Shown here: one piece after another, positions 9,156 to 17,350 of the stretch
Layout: each line of letters begins with the position of its first letter
How positions within the stretch are numbered: position 1 is the stretch's first letter
DNA from: Oscillospiraceae bacterium
GTDB taxonomy: Bacteria; Bacillota; Clostridia; Oscillospirales; SIG519
Direction of reading: 5' to 3'
DNA: 47,059 nt
NCBI GenBank assembly: GCA_015067255.1
Contig: SVMS01000013.1
Coordinates: forward strand, 1 to 47,059
The notes under the pieces: model-generated
What the model was told of the DNA's origin: nothing
Seen by the model: only the letters and a program-made list of their open reading frames with translations
The model's database searches: none
Made by a program: the position numbers and the translations under genes

Positions 9156-9186
9156 GTGGGAGGGGCAAAAAGCTCCGAAAAACCAC
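9156..9186 (+). promoter_or_regulatory. Putative ribosomal protein L1 binding site, rplA leader
   Basis: GTGGGA, inner stem GGGGC/GCTCC (9162-9166 and 9172-9176), then GAAAAAA and CCAC (9183-9186). It matches the rplK leader element in its outer arms and 3' purine loop, but the stem sequence is different. It ends just before the rplA ribosome site (AGGAGG at 9189), so a bound protein could block initiation. Confidence 0.5.
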
Positions 9187-9201
9187 GAAGGAGGATATAT
9201 T

Positions 9202-9897
9202 TTGAAAAGAGGAAAGAAATATCAAGACAGTGTTAAGCTTATAGATAAGTCAAAGCTCTACGATCCCGCAGAGGCTCTTGACATAGCTGTTAAAGCTGCA
9301 CATGCTAAATTTGATGAAACTGTTGAAGTTCATGTTAAATTGGGTGTTGACTCCCGTCACGCAGACCAGCAGGTTAGAGGTGCTATCGTACTTCCTCACG
9401 GAACAGGTAAAACTGTTAAAGTTCTTGTTTTCGCTAAGGGCGACAAGGCTAAGGAAGCAGAGGCAGCAGGTGCTGATTTCGTAGGCGCAGAGGAGCTTAT
9501 CCCGAAGATCCAGAACGACAACTGGTTTGATTTTGACGTTGTAGTTGCAACTCCCGATATGATGGGCGTTGTAGGTCGTTTGGGTAAGGTGCTCGGTCCT
9601 AAGGGACTTATGCCTAACCCCAAAGCAGGTACTGTTACTATGGATGTTACCAAGGCTATTGCAGAAATCAAAGCAGGTAAAATCGAGTACAGACTTGACA
9701 AAACAAATATCATTCACTGCCCTATCGGAAAAGTATCTTTCGGCGGCGAAAAGCTTGCTGAAAACTTTTATGCATTACTTGGCGCTATTGTTAAGGCTAA
9801 GCCTGCAGCAGCAAAAGGTCAGTATATTAAGAGCTGTGTTGTTGCTTCAACAATGGGCCCTGGCATAAAAATCAATCAGTCTAAAGTAACTGAGTAA
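9202..9897 (+). CDS. rplA: 50S ribosomal protein L1
   Basis: A 231-residue L1 with the conserved [22 protein letters not shown] region near residue 130-150. The TTG start at 9202 lies seven bases after AGGAGG (9189-9194). L1 binds 23S rRNA at the mobile stalk and is a candidate repressor through the two leader elements at 8631 and 9156. Confidence 0.97.
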   Translation: MKRGKKYQDSVKLIDKSKLYDPAEALDIAVKAAHAKFDETVEVHVKLGVDSRHADQQVRGAIVLPHGTGKTVKVLVFAKGDKAKEAEAAGADFVGAEELIPKIQNDNWFDFDVVVATPDMMGVVGRLGKVLGPKGLMPNPKAGTVTMDVTKAIAEIKAGKIEYRLDKTNIIHCPIGKVSFGGEKLAENFYALLGAIVKAKPAAAKGQYIKSCVVASTMGPGIKINQSKVTE

Positions 9898-9904
9898 AAA
9901 AGGG

Positions 9905-9933
9905 TTGACAAACGTTATACTTTGATGTATAAT
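9905..9933 (+). promoter_or_regulatory. Consensus promoter between rplA and rplJ
   Basis: TTGACA (9905-9910) and TATAAT (9928-9933) with exactly 17 bases between them. Both hexamers match the sigma-A consensus. It lies upstream of the L10 leader, so rplJ-rplL can be transcribed separately from rplKA. Confidence 0.85.
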
Positions 9934-9973
9934 GTTTTGCGTATCTAAAAAACATCATTTTTGATGTTCATAA

Positions 9974-10046
9974 TGCTCACCGATTTTTATCGGTCCGCAG
10001 ACAGCAGGTTGTTAAGTCTGTTTTTACAGCGCCCGCCGAGGAAGAG
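9974..10046 (+). promoter_or_regulatory. L10 (rplJL) leader RNA
   Basis: The segment contains the hairpin ACCGAT/ATCGGT followed by CCGCAGACAGCAGG and, after a loop, CGCCCGCCGAGGAAG. This matches the known L10 leader, in which the L10-L12 complex binds the mRNA and represses its own operon. Its position 100-170 bases before rplJ, next to a terminator hairpin, fits. Confidence 0.75.
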
Positions 10047-10068
10047 CTTTTCGCATAATGTGATTTTG

Positions 10069-10108
10069 CGCTCTCTTTGGCTTGCTGTCAGGGAGAGCGT
10101 TTTTGTTT
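10069..10108 (+). terminator. Attenuator/terminator in the rplJL leader
   Basis: Arms CGCTCTCT (10069-10076) and GGGAGAGCG (10091-10099) form a stable stem followed by TTTTTGTTTT. It sits between the L10 leader and rplJ, so it probably terminates part of the transcripts under control of the leader. Confidence 0.75.
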
Positions 10109-10144
10109 TCCAATTTTAAAATAAAAAAACGGTGGTGAAATTAA

Positions 10145-10651
10145 ATGCCAAGTGAAAAGGTTTTAGACCAGAAAAAAGCTGTCGTTGCTTCTCTTATAGA
10201 GAAAATGCAGGCTTCCAAATCAGCAGTTCTTGTTGATTACAGAGGTATCACTGTTGAGGACGATACAAAGCTTCGTGCAAAGCTCCGTGAAAATAACGTT
10301 GATTATTTCGTAGCAAAGAATACTCTTATTCGCCGTGCTGCAAACGAGCTTGGTTACAGCGAGCTTGATCCCATTCTTAACGGTACAACAGCTATGGCTC
10401 TTTGCGCGGAGGATGAAATCGCTCCTGCAAGAGTATTGAACGAGTATGCAAAGGAACACGAAAATTTCGTATTCAAAGGCGGTATTTTCGAGGGCAAGGT
10501 TGTAGATGCTGCATTTATTAAATCAATAGCAAATCTTCCTTCCAAGACAACTCTTATTGCAATGACATTGGGCGGCTTGAATGCTCCTATTACAAAGCTT
10601 GCTTGTGTTATTAAAGCTATCGCAGAGAAAAAAGAAGCTGCTGAAGCTTAA
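10145..10651 (+). CDS. rplJ: 50S ribosomal protein L10
   Basis: A 168-residue L10 with the globular rRNA-binding domain (VDYRGITVEDDTKLRAKLRE near residue 30-49) and a C-terminal helix that binds L7/L12 dimers, ending KAIAEKKEAAEA. The ATG follows GGTGGTG. It is the presumed autoregulator of the leader upstream. Confidence 0.97.
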   Translation: MPSEKVLDQKKAVVASLIEKMQASKSAVLVDYRGITVEDDTKLRAKLRENNVDYFVAKNTLIRRAANELGYSELDPILNGTTAMALCAEDEIAPARVLNEYAKEHENFVFKGGIFEGKVVDAAFIKSIANLPSKTTLIAMTLGGLNAPITKLACVIKAIAEKKEAAEA

Positions 10652-10698
10652 TTAAAAATTAAAAAAACATATTAAAAAATAATCGGAGGTAAATTAAA

Positions 10699-11079
10699 AT
10701 GGCATCAGATAAGATTTTAGCACTTATAGAAGAAGTTAAGGCTCTTACAGTATTAGAGCTCAGCGAGCTCGTATCAGCTCTTGAAGAAGAATTTGGCGTA
10801 ACTGCAGCAGTTGCAGCAGCAGGTGCAGCTCCCGCAGCAGGCGGCGCAGCTCCCGCAGCAGCAGAGCAGACAGAATTCAACGTTGAACTCGTTGAAGCTG
10901 GCGCTTCCAAAATCAACGTTATCAAGGTTGTTCGTGAGCTTACAGGTCTTGGCCTTAAGGAAGCAAAAGAGCTTGTTGACGGCGCTCCCAAGACAGTTAA
11001 AGAAGGCGTAAGCAAGGAAGATGCTGAAGCTATGAAAGCTAAGCTTGAAGAAGCTGGCGCAAAGGTTGAACTTAAGTAA
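10699..11079 (+). CDS. rplL: 50S ribosomal protein L7/L12
   Basis: A 126-residue L7/L12 with an N-terminal dimerisation domain, an Ala/Gly/Pro-rich hinge (about 34-56) and the factor-binding C-terminal domain containing [26 protein letters not shown] precedes the ATG. A strong terminator follows. Confidence 0.98.
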   Translation: MASDKILALIEEVKALTVLELSELVSALEEEFGVTAAVAAAGAAPAAGGAAPAAAEQTEFNVELVEAGASKINVIKVVRELTGLGLKEAKELVDGAPKTVKEGVSKEDAEAMKAKLEEAGAKVELK

Positions 11080-11100
11080 TTTAGCCTTTAATTCACCAAT

Positions 11101-11142
11101 AACAGCCTGAGCTGTCATTATGACAGCCCAGGCTGTTTTTTC
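11101..11142 (+). terminator. Terminator after rplL
   Basis: Outer arms AACAGCCTG (11101-11109) and CAGGCTGTT (11129-11137), extended inside by a second palindrome, followed by TTTTTT. It closes the ribosomal block. Confidence 0.9.
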
Positions 11143-11153
11143 ATTTCCAAATG

Positions 11154-11182
11154 TTGACATAATACAAGCATAATGGTATAAT
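11154..11182 (+). promoter_or_regulatory. Consensus promoter of the lipoprotein/membrane-protein block
   Basis: TTGACA (11154-11159) and TATAAT (11177-11182) with 17 bases between them. The first gene starts at 11291, about 100 bases past the transcription start. It lies directly after the rplL terminator and could drive much of the 11291-18292 gene run. Confidence 0.8.
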
Positions 11183-11290
11183 ATTTACATAAAAGAAATG
11201 AGATTTGCAAACATTATAGCTACTTTTTACAATAAAGTAATGTTAAATAATACAAAATAAACAAAAGAGCTGTTTTATGGAGGTAAGCTT

Positions 11291-11749
11291 ATGAGAAGCA
11301 GAAGAATATCAAAGGTCTTTGAAATAGCTATTGTTTCATTTTCCGTTATAGTTTCTTTAATTGTTATTGTTTGTGCTATATTGTTCATAAGCGCTCATGC
11401 GAAACGTTATTTTTATCATAAAAACTGCCCATCACACCAAGAAAACACAGTATGGGTTTCCGAAAACGGAGAAATTTCAATCTATATTGACGAAAATACC
11501 AATGGAAAGATTTTTTTTGAACAAAACGGAGTTGCTATGGAGTGCTCTTTTGTTAGCGGGCTGTTTTATTCTGCCTGCGTTGATTCTTTAGAAAACATTG
11601 AGGAAGAGTACGGCTCAACACGCCCTAAAGAACATTACGAAACTTGGACTTATTCAGAAGTAAAAAAAGACTCTTTTACAATTGTTGTTGAAGAAACAAC
11701 TTATTTTACCAAAGGTCAAAAAATCATTTTTCATAAGGTTTCACAGTAA
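11291..11749 (+). CDS. Membrane-anchored hypothetical protein
   Basis: A 152-residue protein with one N-terminal membrane segment (about 10-34) and an extracytoplasmic domain of about 115 residues. The exported part contains four cysteines and is rich in beta-type sequence such as GEISIYIDENTNGKIFFEQN. TGGAGG precedes the ATG. I do not recognise a family. It is first in a run of exported proteins behind a consensus promoter. Confidence 0.75.
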   Translation: MRSRRISKVFEIAIVSFSVIVSLIVIVCAILFISAHAKRYFYHKNCPSHQENTVWVSENGEISIYIDENTNGKIFFEQNGVAMECSFVSGLFYSACVDSLENIEEEYGSTRPKEHYETWTYSEVKKDSFTIVVEETTYFTKGQKIIFHKVSQ

Positions 11750-11783
11750 GAGTAAAAGGACTGTTTTAAGAGGGGGAGATAGG

Positions 11784-12281
11784 GTGAAAAAATATTTTAA
11801 TTTTATTTTTAAATGGATAAATTTTAAAAGAAAAAAATATTTATTGGAGTTACAGCACAATCTTGTAAATTTACCGCTGTGTTATGGTATAAAAAGCCCT
11901 GATATGTTTTTTTATGATTTTGGATTTGGTGAAATTTTTAAGACTGTAGATTTATATGGCGGTAAAGATAGAGAAATACCCACTTTTGCTTTACACGTTT
12001 GCTGTGCATTTGAAGTAATTTGGAAAGATAAAAGTAAACACAGTGATATATTCTCAAATGATACTCCTTGCGATAAATTCAATGCTGTTATGGAGCGTTT
12101 AATAGGCATACCTATTAAACGAGTGAGTTTAAGCGAAAAATATGATTTGTGGTTGGACCTCGGTGTATGTTGGATAGTGTTTGCAACAAACGAAGATAAA
12201 GAAGAATCTTGGAGATTTTTTTCTCCAAACAATAGGGAACGTCATCTTGTAGCATCAAATAAAAAATTAAAAAAACAATAA
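11784..12281 (+). CDS. Hypothetical protein
   Basis: From the GTG at 11784, preceded by AGGGGGAG and ATAGG, the product is 165 residues. The longer in-frame reading from 11682 overlaps the preceding gene and has no ribosome site. It is basic and aromatic at the N terminus (KKYFNFIFKWINFKRKKY), followed by a soluble alpha/beta-looking domain with conserved-looking DLGVCWIVFATNEDKEESW. It has no clear signal peptide. The function is unknown. The leader GGGGGAGATAGGGTGAAAAA resembles those of the genes at 12348 and 17348. Confidence 0.65.
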   Translation: MKKYFNFIFKWINFKRKKYLLELQHNLVNLPLCYGIKSPDMFFYDFGFGEIFKTVDLYGGKDREIPTFALHVCCAFEVIWKDKSKHSDIFSNDTPCDKFNAVMERLIGIPIKRVSLSEKYDLWLDLGVCWIVFATNEDKEESWRFFSPNNRERHLVASNKKLKKQ

Positions 12282-12293
12282 ACTGACAAGCGG

Positions 12294-12350
12294 TTTTTTG
12301 AACAGTAGTTAAAATGGTTGCTGCTTTAGCAAAGGGGGAGAGATAGGGTG
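12294..12350 (+). repeat. Duplicated gene-leader cassette, copy 1
   Basis: TTTTTTGAACAGTAGTT, AAAATGGTTGCTGCT, AGCAAAGGG and GAGAGATAG occur in order before the start codon at 12348. The same words in the same order occur at 17284-17350 before the gene at 17348, with a 5-base and other small insertions. The copy at 17284 begins inside the coding end of the preceding gene, whereas this one is wholly intergenic. Confidence 0.8.
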
Positions 12351-13370
12351 AAAAAGAAGTTAATAGTTATAGCAATAGTATCGGCGTTAGCTATCGGAGC
12401 AATTTTTGCTATTGGTTTAATATTTAACAGAAATGAAAAGCTGTCTATTCTCCCACAAGCAATAACAGAGATTAACTATAATAATTATATACTTGATAAT
12501 TATATTGATTATAAAGAAAATCAATTTGCTTGGCTGAAAGCAAATTTATGGGGTGCAAAATTAACCGTTGTTGACAATGATGGCAATTATAGTTATTTTG
12601 ATAAAATTGATGCTCCGTTTCAAATCAACAGCAAACAAATTATTTTTGTTAAAAATAATAAATTGCAGACAAAAGATATTGTCAAAAACGAAACCGTTAA
12701 AATTGCAAATAATGTTGATAAATTTATTGCGTATCAAAATTATATCATTTATAGCTCTGTCAGCATTTTCGATGATAATGACGGAAAATGGAAAAACAAG
12801 CTTTACGTATATGATTTATCGTCAAAAGAGAGCAAAGTTATTTATGAAAATATAACGCAGTTTTATATTCATAAGAAAAAGCTGTTTGCTATCAATGACG
12901 ATAAATGGCTTGTGGAAATTTCATTGAGTGATTACAACACAAAAAATATTATTGATTTCGAAATAGACCAATACCCTTTTTATGTAATGCCCCAAGGAAA
13001 TAACATATTATATCGAAGCTCTAATGAATTGAAATTTCTTAATTTAACCGACAAAAGCATAAAAACTGTTTCTATTGTTGAAAGTCAATATGCAAACAAT
13101 AGGATAAGCTATATTTGTGACGATAATAATGTGTTTTTATCCTTTCAGGCTACAAAAACGAACGGCTCAATCGTAACTGATATCAAAGATGAAAACAACG
13201 GAGTGTGGGCAATAAATACGCTAACCTTTGAAAAGAGCAAGCTTTGTTCTGATGTTTTTGACCGATTGTATTTATTTGACGGCGAATGGCTGTTCGGTAC
13301 AAAAAACAATTCACTTTATAGAATTGATATTAAGACAAAACAAGTAACGAAAGTTTCAAAGGATAGGTAA
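12348..13370 (+). CDS. Membrane-anchored beta-propeller-like protein
   Basis: A 340-residue product with a GTG start after GGGGGAGAGATAGG. The N-terminal membrane segment (about 4-27) lacks a lipobox. The remainder has repeated short beta-strand blocks of the type found in DUF5050/prolow-density receptor-like propellers, for example KLYVYDLSSKESKVIYEN, NELKFLNLTDKSIKTVS and NSLYRIDIKTKQVTKVS. Such domains usually sit outside the membrane and may bind wall or sugar ligands. Its duplicated leader links it to the gene at 17348. Confidence 0.65.
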   Translation: MKKKLIVIAIVSALAIGAIFAIGLIFNRNEKLSILPQAITEINYNNYILDNYIDYKENQFAWLKANLWGAKLTVVDNDGNYSYFDKIDAPFQINSKQIIFVKNNKLQTKDIVKNETVKIANNVDKFIAYQNYIIYSSVSIFDDNDGKWKNKLYVYDLSSKESKVIYENITQFYIHKKKLFAINDDKWLVEISLSDYNTKNIIDFEIDQYPFYVMPQGNNILYRSSNELKFLNLTDKSIKTVSIVESQYANNRISYICDDNNVFLSFQATKTNGSIVTDIKDENNGVWAINTLTFEKSKLCSDVFDRLYLFDGEWLFGTKNNSLYRIDIKTKQVTKVSKDR

Positions 13371-13383
13371 AGGGGCTAATAGA

Positions 13384-13992
13384 ATGAAAAAGATTGCTTT
13401 TATTATGGCAATAGCTGTTTTGTTGAGCTTTTCTGGGTGTCAGAGCAAAGAGCCGGGTGCTTCATCTGAGATAAATGAAAGTGATATATCTTCGCAGATT
13501 GCGGAAGCATATGACGGATATTTAGAAAACATATATGATGTCTACGATATTATTGGTTCGGACAGTACTTTTTATGATGCTATGCGGTATAATGATATAG
13601 ATAAAAAGGCGGATTTGATTTTAAAAGACTTAGTTACAACAAGAGAATTAGAAGCAGGCGCTATATCAATTTATGAAATGTGGAAGGATGAGCTTGAATA
13701 TTCTCTTAGCGAAATTGAAAAGGTCTTATCAAAAGAAAAATTCGAAAAACTTTTGACATCGCAAAGGGATTGGGAAAAATATGTTCAAAGCACCCTTTCC
13801 TGCGATAAAGATATTATGACAGATGAAAACGGCGGTTTTGCATCAGAGCTGTGGTTTAAGTTTCCGCTTGAAAGAGCAAAATTATATCGTGCAAGAACAA
13901 TAAAAATCAAGTATTTGCATTACCTTGTTGAATCGGAAATGTATGATTCCGAAAGCCAATATAAATCTCTTACTTTTAAAAACAAGGCATAA
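13384..13992 (+). CDS. Lipoprotein with LprI/DUF1311-like domain
   Basis: A 202-residue lipoprotein. The signal peptide MKKIAFIMAIAVLLSFSGC carries a lipobox (SFSGC) with the lipidated Cys at residue 19. After a Ser-rich linker comes a helical domain ending with LLTSQRDWEKYVQSTLSCDK, which resembles the DUF1311/LprI signature (QR.W..Y....C). LprI is linked to lysozyme inhibition in some bacteria; that role is not shown here. Its first 65 coding bases are almost identical to those of the lipoprotein genes at 15025 and 16266. Confidence 0.7.
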   Translation: MKKIAFIMAIAVLLSFSGCQSKEPGASSEINESDISSQIAEAYDGYLENIYDVYDIIGSDSTFYDAMRYNDIDKKADLILKDLVTTRELEAGAISIYEMWKDELEYSLSEIEKVLSKEKFEKLLTSQRDWEKYVQSTLSCDKDIMTDENGGFASELWFKFPLERAKLYRARTIKIKYLHYLVESEMYDSESQYKSLTFKNKA

Positions 13993-14019
13993 TTACAGCA
14001 GAGAAAAGGCGGGCATAAA

Positions 14020-14496
14020 ATGAAATATAAAAAAAGTACTGTTAAAGTTGTTTTATTGCTTATTACTTGTTGCTTAATAGTTTTGTGTGGTGGTATAGCT
14101 TGTTATATGATAAAACAAAACAGCAAACACAGTACATTTGGCGGATTTGGAGCAATTATGGTTGCATACATAGTTTTTTTTATATCGGCTTTTTTAAAAA
14201 TAAAGGCTCAGTTTACACAAACGATTGAATTAAATGACAAAATTGTTTTTTATGATAGTGGAAGTGAGCTTTTTATACAATATAGTGAAATAGAAAAATT
14301 ATCATACTCGGGAACTAAATTTGTTCCTATGAGTGAAATAATGACAATACATTCAAAAGACAAAAAGATATATATAGACTTTAATTTTTTAGAATACAGA
14401 AAAATATGGGCAGAAATTATTAACGAATGTCAAAAACGAAATATAGATTGCAAAATTGATGATAAGCTTATAATGAGAGTTTGTCGAAACGCTTAA
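14020..14496 (+). CDS. Two-helix membrane protein with a PH-like cytoplasmic domain
   Basis: A 158-residue protein with two predicted membrane helices (about 9-31 and 43-63) and a C-terminal domain of about 95 residues. The beta-rich pattern there (QTIELNDKIVFYDSG, LFIQYSEIEKLSYSG, KIYIDFNFLEYRKIWAEI) resembles bacterial PH-like domains of small membrane proteins. The last five codons and the stop lie inside the hairpin element at 14483, so the native C terminus may have been altered by that insertion. Confidence 0.6.
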   Translation: MKYKKSTVKVVLLLITCCLIVLCGGIACYMIKQNSKHSTFGGFGAIMVAYIVFFISAFLKIKAQFTQTIELNDKIVFYDSGSELFIQYSEIEKLSYSGTKFVPMSEIMTIHSKDKKIYIDFNFLEYRKIWAEIINECQKRNIDCKIDDKLIMRVCRNA

Positions 14497-14676
14497 AAGC
14501 GTTTCAATAAGCCGATTTTATCGGCTTCGTGCAATTGAAATTTCATACTATTCAATTGCACACGACACTCATTTCAATGAATATGTTCAATTACCGTTGG
14601 TAATTGTTTGCGAATTCAAAGAATTCGCAGTCGAAATAAGGCTTTGACCTATTTCGACATCCACATAGTCATTATA
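14483..14676. repeat. Multi-hairpin element, type B copy 1
   Basis: Six hairpins in a row: GAAACGCTT/AAGCGTTTC (14486), AAGCCGAT/ATCGGCTT (14509), GTGCAATTGAA/TTCAATTGCAC (14529), CAATTACC/GGTAATTG (14588), TGCGAATTC/GAATTCGCA (14609) and GTCGAAATA/TATTTCGAC (14630), ending near TAGTCATTATA. Copy 2 at 18543-18737 has the same order. The second hairpin is identical, the linkers are related, and the other stems are changed on both arms. It occupies most of the gene-free interval 14497-14734. Confidence 0.8.
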
Positions 14677-14734
14677 AAGAGAATAAAAGAATATAAAGGC
14701 TGATATACAGCAGGGAAACGGAAAGGTTGATTTT

Positions 14735-14983
14735 GTGAAAATTTATGCCGAAAAGGATATAGAAACCGATAGTGTTGAGATATTACTTAATTATCAAGAA
14801 TTAAAAACTTTAGCAAGTGCTTTGACAAAATTTGAAGATGAAGTTAAGCGATTTAAAATAGAAAATGAAGATAAAAAAGAGTTAGGATTTACGCACTTGC
14901 ATTTTAAAGACTGCGGTTTAATAGGTAAAAACAGCAATTCGGATATTGTTTTTTATGTAGATTTGAACGAAAAGATTGATTAA
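14735..14983 (+). CDS. Small hypothetical protein
   Basis: An 82-residue cytoplasmic-looking protein with a GTG start after AAAGGTTGATTTT. It contains a central helix (YQELKTLASALTKFEDEVKRF) between predicted beta strands and ends with DIVFYVDLNEKID. I do not recognise it. It stands alone between a hairpin element and a lipoprotein gene. Confidence 0.55.
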   Translation: MKIYAEKDIETDSVEILLNYQELKTLASALTKFEDEVKRFKIENEDKKELGFTHLHFKDCGLIGKNSNSDIVFYVDLNEKID

Positions 14984-15024
14984 GATAGCGGTTGTTGTTT
15001 TGTTAGCGAAAAGGAGTTGATAGA

Positions 15025-16203
15025 ATGAAAAAGATTGCTTTTATTATGGCAATAGTTGTTTTGTTGAGCTTTTCGGGCTGTCAGAGCTCTGATATAACAT
15101 CCTCTGAATTTTCAGGTATACCTCTTGATGAAAACTGTAAAAATGTTGAGTTTTCAAGCATTGATAAAAAGCTTATGGTAATTCCGTCGGACTCTGAAAA
15201 TATGTTTTGCTTATCGGAGGACGGTACATATAACAAAAGAATATTTACAGATTTTTATATTTTTAACCCTTTACGCAGCACTCCGATAATAGAAATGTCT
15301 GAAAATAAATGGCTTTTGTTATATAAAATAGAGCCGAGTTATTATCTGACTGAAAACAAAACGATTGTTGATAATGAGGGGAAAATTCTGGCAGATAAAA
15401 ATAAAAAAGAATTTTCCGATGCACCTGATTATCATACTAAACGCAATCCCGTGAACCTTTGTATTAAATATAATGAGTTTTCTAAAAGCATTGTTGCAAC
15501 ACAACAGTTTCCGTATAATGCATGGAGTGAAATAGCGGCAATAAAACACAGCTTTTTTACAATATCAACAGAAGCAACCGAAAAATATGAATTTTTGGAT
15601 AGTGATACTGTTGCAATAATGGATATTGACGAGAACTATTTAGACGGAGAAAACAGCTTAGGAGTAGAAAGAGCTTTAAACTGTGGCTGGCTTAAAGAAA
15701 AATATACAAATGTATTGGCTGATTGCAGCTTGAATTATCTGTATTATGAAGAGGTTGAAAAAGATTTATCTCCCAAAATATACCGAAGAAACATTGGCGC
15801 CGAATACAGCAAAGATAAAAATATAATTCTTTATAAAAAAGATGCCTGCAATCCGATTGTATCGTCAGATGATTCTATTTTTGCGTATAACAGTTGCAAA
15901 AATGCTTCTTACAATAGTGAGAATAAATGGCATACAGTAGTAGAAAAAAACGGCAAAGTGATTATTGAATTTGATAACCAACGAATTGTTCTCATTGATG
16001 AATTTGATAATGAGCTTTATGTAATTGATCCCAACAGCTTTTCACTTGAAATTTATTCATATGATGCGCTTAAGCAGGTAGGTAAAGCAAAATTAGATAA
16101 TAATCTGATTTTTCCTCAGATAATTAAAGGTAAGCTACAGTACACTTGTCCTGTATATAAGAACGAAAAAGTTGAAAAGTACATTGTTAAGCAGGAACAG
16201 TAA
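15025..16203 (+). CDS. Lipoprotein of unknown function
   Basis: A 392-residue lipoprotein with the same signal peptide as its neighbours (MKKIAFIMAIVVLLSFSGC) and the lipidated Cys at residue 19. AAAGGAGTTGATAGA precedes the ATG. The mature part is unlike the other two proteins with this signal; it has many short beta-type repeats and five or more cysteines. It may be a beta-propeller-like exported binding protein, but I recognise no catalytic motif. Confidence 0.65.
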   Translation: MKKIAFIMAIVVLLSFSGCQSSDITSSEFSGIPLDENCKNVEFSSIDKKLMVIPSDSENMFCLSEDGTYNKRIFTDFYIFNPLRSTPIIEMSENKWLLLYKIEPSYYLTENKTIVDNEGKILADKNKKEFSDAPDYHTKRNPVNLCIKYNEFSKSIVATQQFPYNAWSEIAAIKHSFFTISTEATEKYEFLDSDTVAIMDIDENYLDGENSLGVERALNCGWLKEKYTNVLADCSLNYLYYEEVEKDLSPKIYRRNIGAEYSKDKNIILYKKDACNPIVSSDDSIFAYNSCKNASYNSENKWHTVVEKNGKVIIEFDNQRIVLIDEFDNELYVIDPNSFSLEIYSYDALKQVGKAKLDNNLIFPQIIKGKLQYTCPVYKNEKVEKYIVKQEQ

Positions 16204-16265
16204 AGCTATAAAAATAGTGGCTTTTGCTACCGTAACCTTTTATATTATAAAAAGGAGTTGATAGA

Positions 16266-17309
16266 ATGAAAAAGATTGCTTTTATTATGGCAATAATTGT
16301 TTTGTTGAGCTTTTCGGGGTGTCAGAGCAAAGAGCCGAGCGGGAATGACAATTCAAGCGCTGTTGAGTCAAGGGTTTACAACAACATTGTTACTGCTAAA
16401 GAGGTTGTTGAACGTGACGGATATATTTATTTTATTCACTACGGCGTTGTATATAAAAAAGGACTTGAAGAAGAAACGGCGACTAAAATTGCTCCCTATG
16501 AAGACTACTATGAAATTAACAAATATAGAAGTGCTTGTTTGCTTGATTATGAGGATTTATACGCTGTTTTTGTTGATAGAGATAGGGTAGACAGCGATAA
16601 AAGCCGAGCGACTTTTTATAATATTTCAAAAGAGAAAACAGAAAAAGAGGTTATTTTAAGCGGCTATGTGTTTGAAGAATCAATTACCGCTTGCGATAAT
16701 GACATTTATTATATTACAAATTTAACATCTTCTTCATCGAGGACTTTATGTCTTCTTAAAAGCAGCGGAGAACAGATGCCTATTGCAACGGATGTGGGTA
16801 GTAAATATTTTGTACTAAAAGATAAAATACGCTATTACAGCGAAAGTGAGAAAGTTTTTTATGAATGTGATTTAGACGGTTATAAAAGAACTGTAATTGA
16901 AACGGGAATAGACAAAGAGAAAATTTTCATTTCGCATTTTTACATGGATTATATAGTGGTACAAACGCATACAAATGAAACGTTTATTTATAATTTAGAA
17001 AATAAAAAATTGCAAATTGTTCCTTTATGGACTAATATTGAAAGAAACGGATTTGCAGATAATTACTGTTATGTAAATAATTATTATACACCGGTTAAAA
17101 TCAACCTTGATGACGGTACTTACAGTAAAATTTATGACGGTTTATGGGTAAGACTTAAAGTTTATAAGAATTATGTCTATATGGATGCTGTATCTTCAGG
17201 TACTGAAGATGAGCCGATTGAAGGACCTTATCCTACAGGACTTTACAGAGTTACTCTTGACGGCAAAGATTTCAAAGAGATTTTTTTGAACAGTAGTTTA
17301 AATGGTTAA
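16266..17309 (+). CDS. DUF5050-like lipoprotein (predicted beta-propeller)
   Basis: A 347-residue lipoprotein with signal MKKIAFIMAIIVLLSFSGC. Mature repeats such as DGYIYFIHYGVVYKKGLEE, CDNDIYYITNLTSSSSRTLC and NYVYMDAVSS followed by GLYRVTLDGKDFKEI are typical of DUF5050 propeller proteins of Clostridia. AAAGGAGTTGATAGA precedes the ATG, identical to the leader at 15025. Its last codons (IFLNSSLNG) are encoded by the duplicated leader cassette that also lies before 12348, so its C terminus probably joins older coding sequence to a copied leader. Confidence 0.7.
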   Translation: MKKIAFIMAIIVLLSFSGCQSKEPSGNDNSSAVESRVYNNIVTAKEVVERDGYIYFIHYGVVYKKGLEEETATKIAPYEDYYEINKYRSACLLDYEDLYAVFVDRDRVDSDKSRATFYNISKEKTEKEVILSGYVFEESITACDNDIYYITNLTSSSSRTLCLLKSSGEQMPIATDVGSKYFVLKDKIRYYSESEKVFYECDLDGYKRTVIETGIDKEKIFISHFYMDYIVVQTHTNETFIYNLENKKLQIVPLWTNIERNGFADNYCYVNNYYTPVKINLDDGTYSKIYDGLWVRLKVYKNYVYMDAVSSGTEDEPIEGPYPTGLYRVTLDGKDFKEIFLNSSLNG

Positions 17310-17350
17310 AATGGTTGCTGCTGACTTTTAGCAAAGGGAGAGATAGAATG
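17284..17350 (+). repeat. Duplicated gene-leader cassette, copy 2
   Basis: Same ordered words as 12294-12350, with an extra TTTAAATGGTT and GACTTTT. It overlaps the end of the 16266 gene and supplies the ribosome site GGGAGAGATAG of the 17348 gene. Confidence 0.8.

Noticed and set aside
10659-11160. Minus-strand frames of 118 and 128 codons over rplL
   Set aside because: Antisense shadows of the Ala-rich rplL gene.
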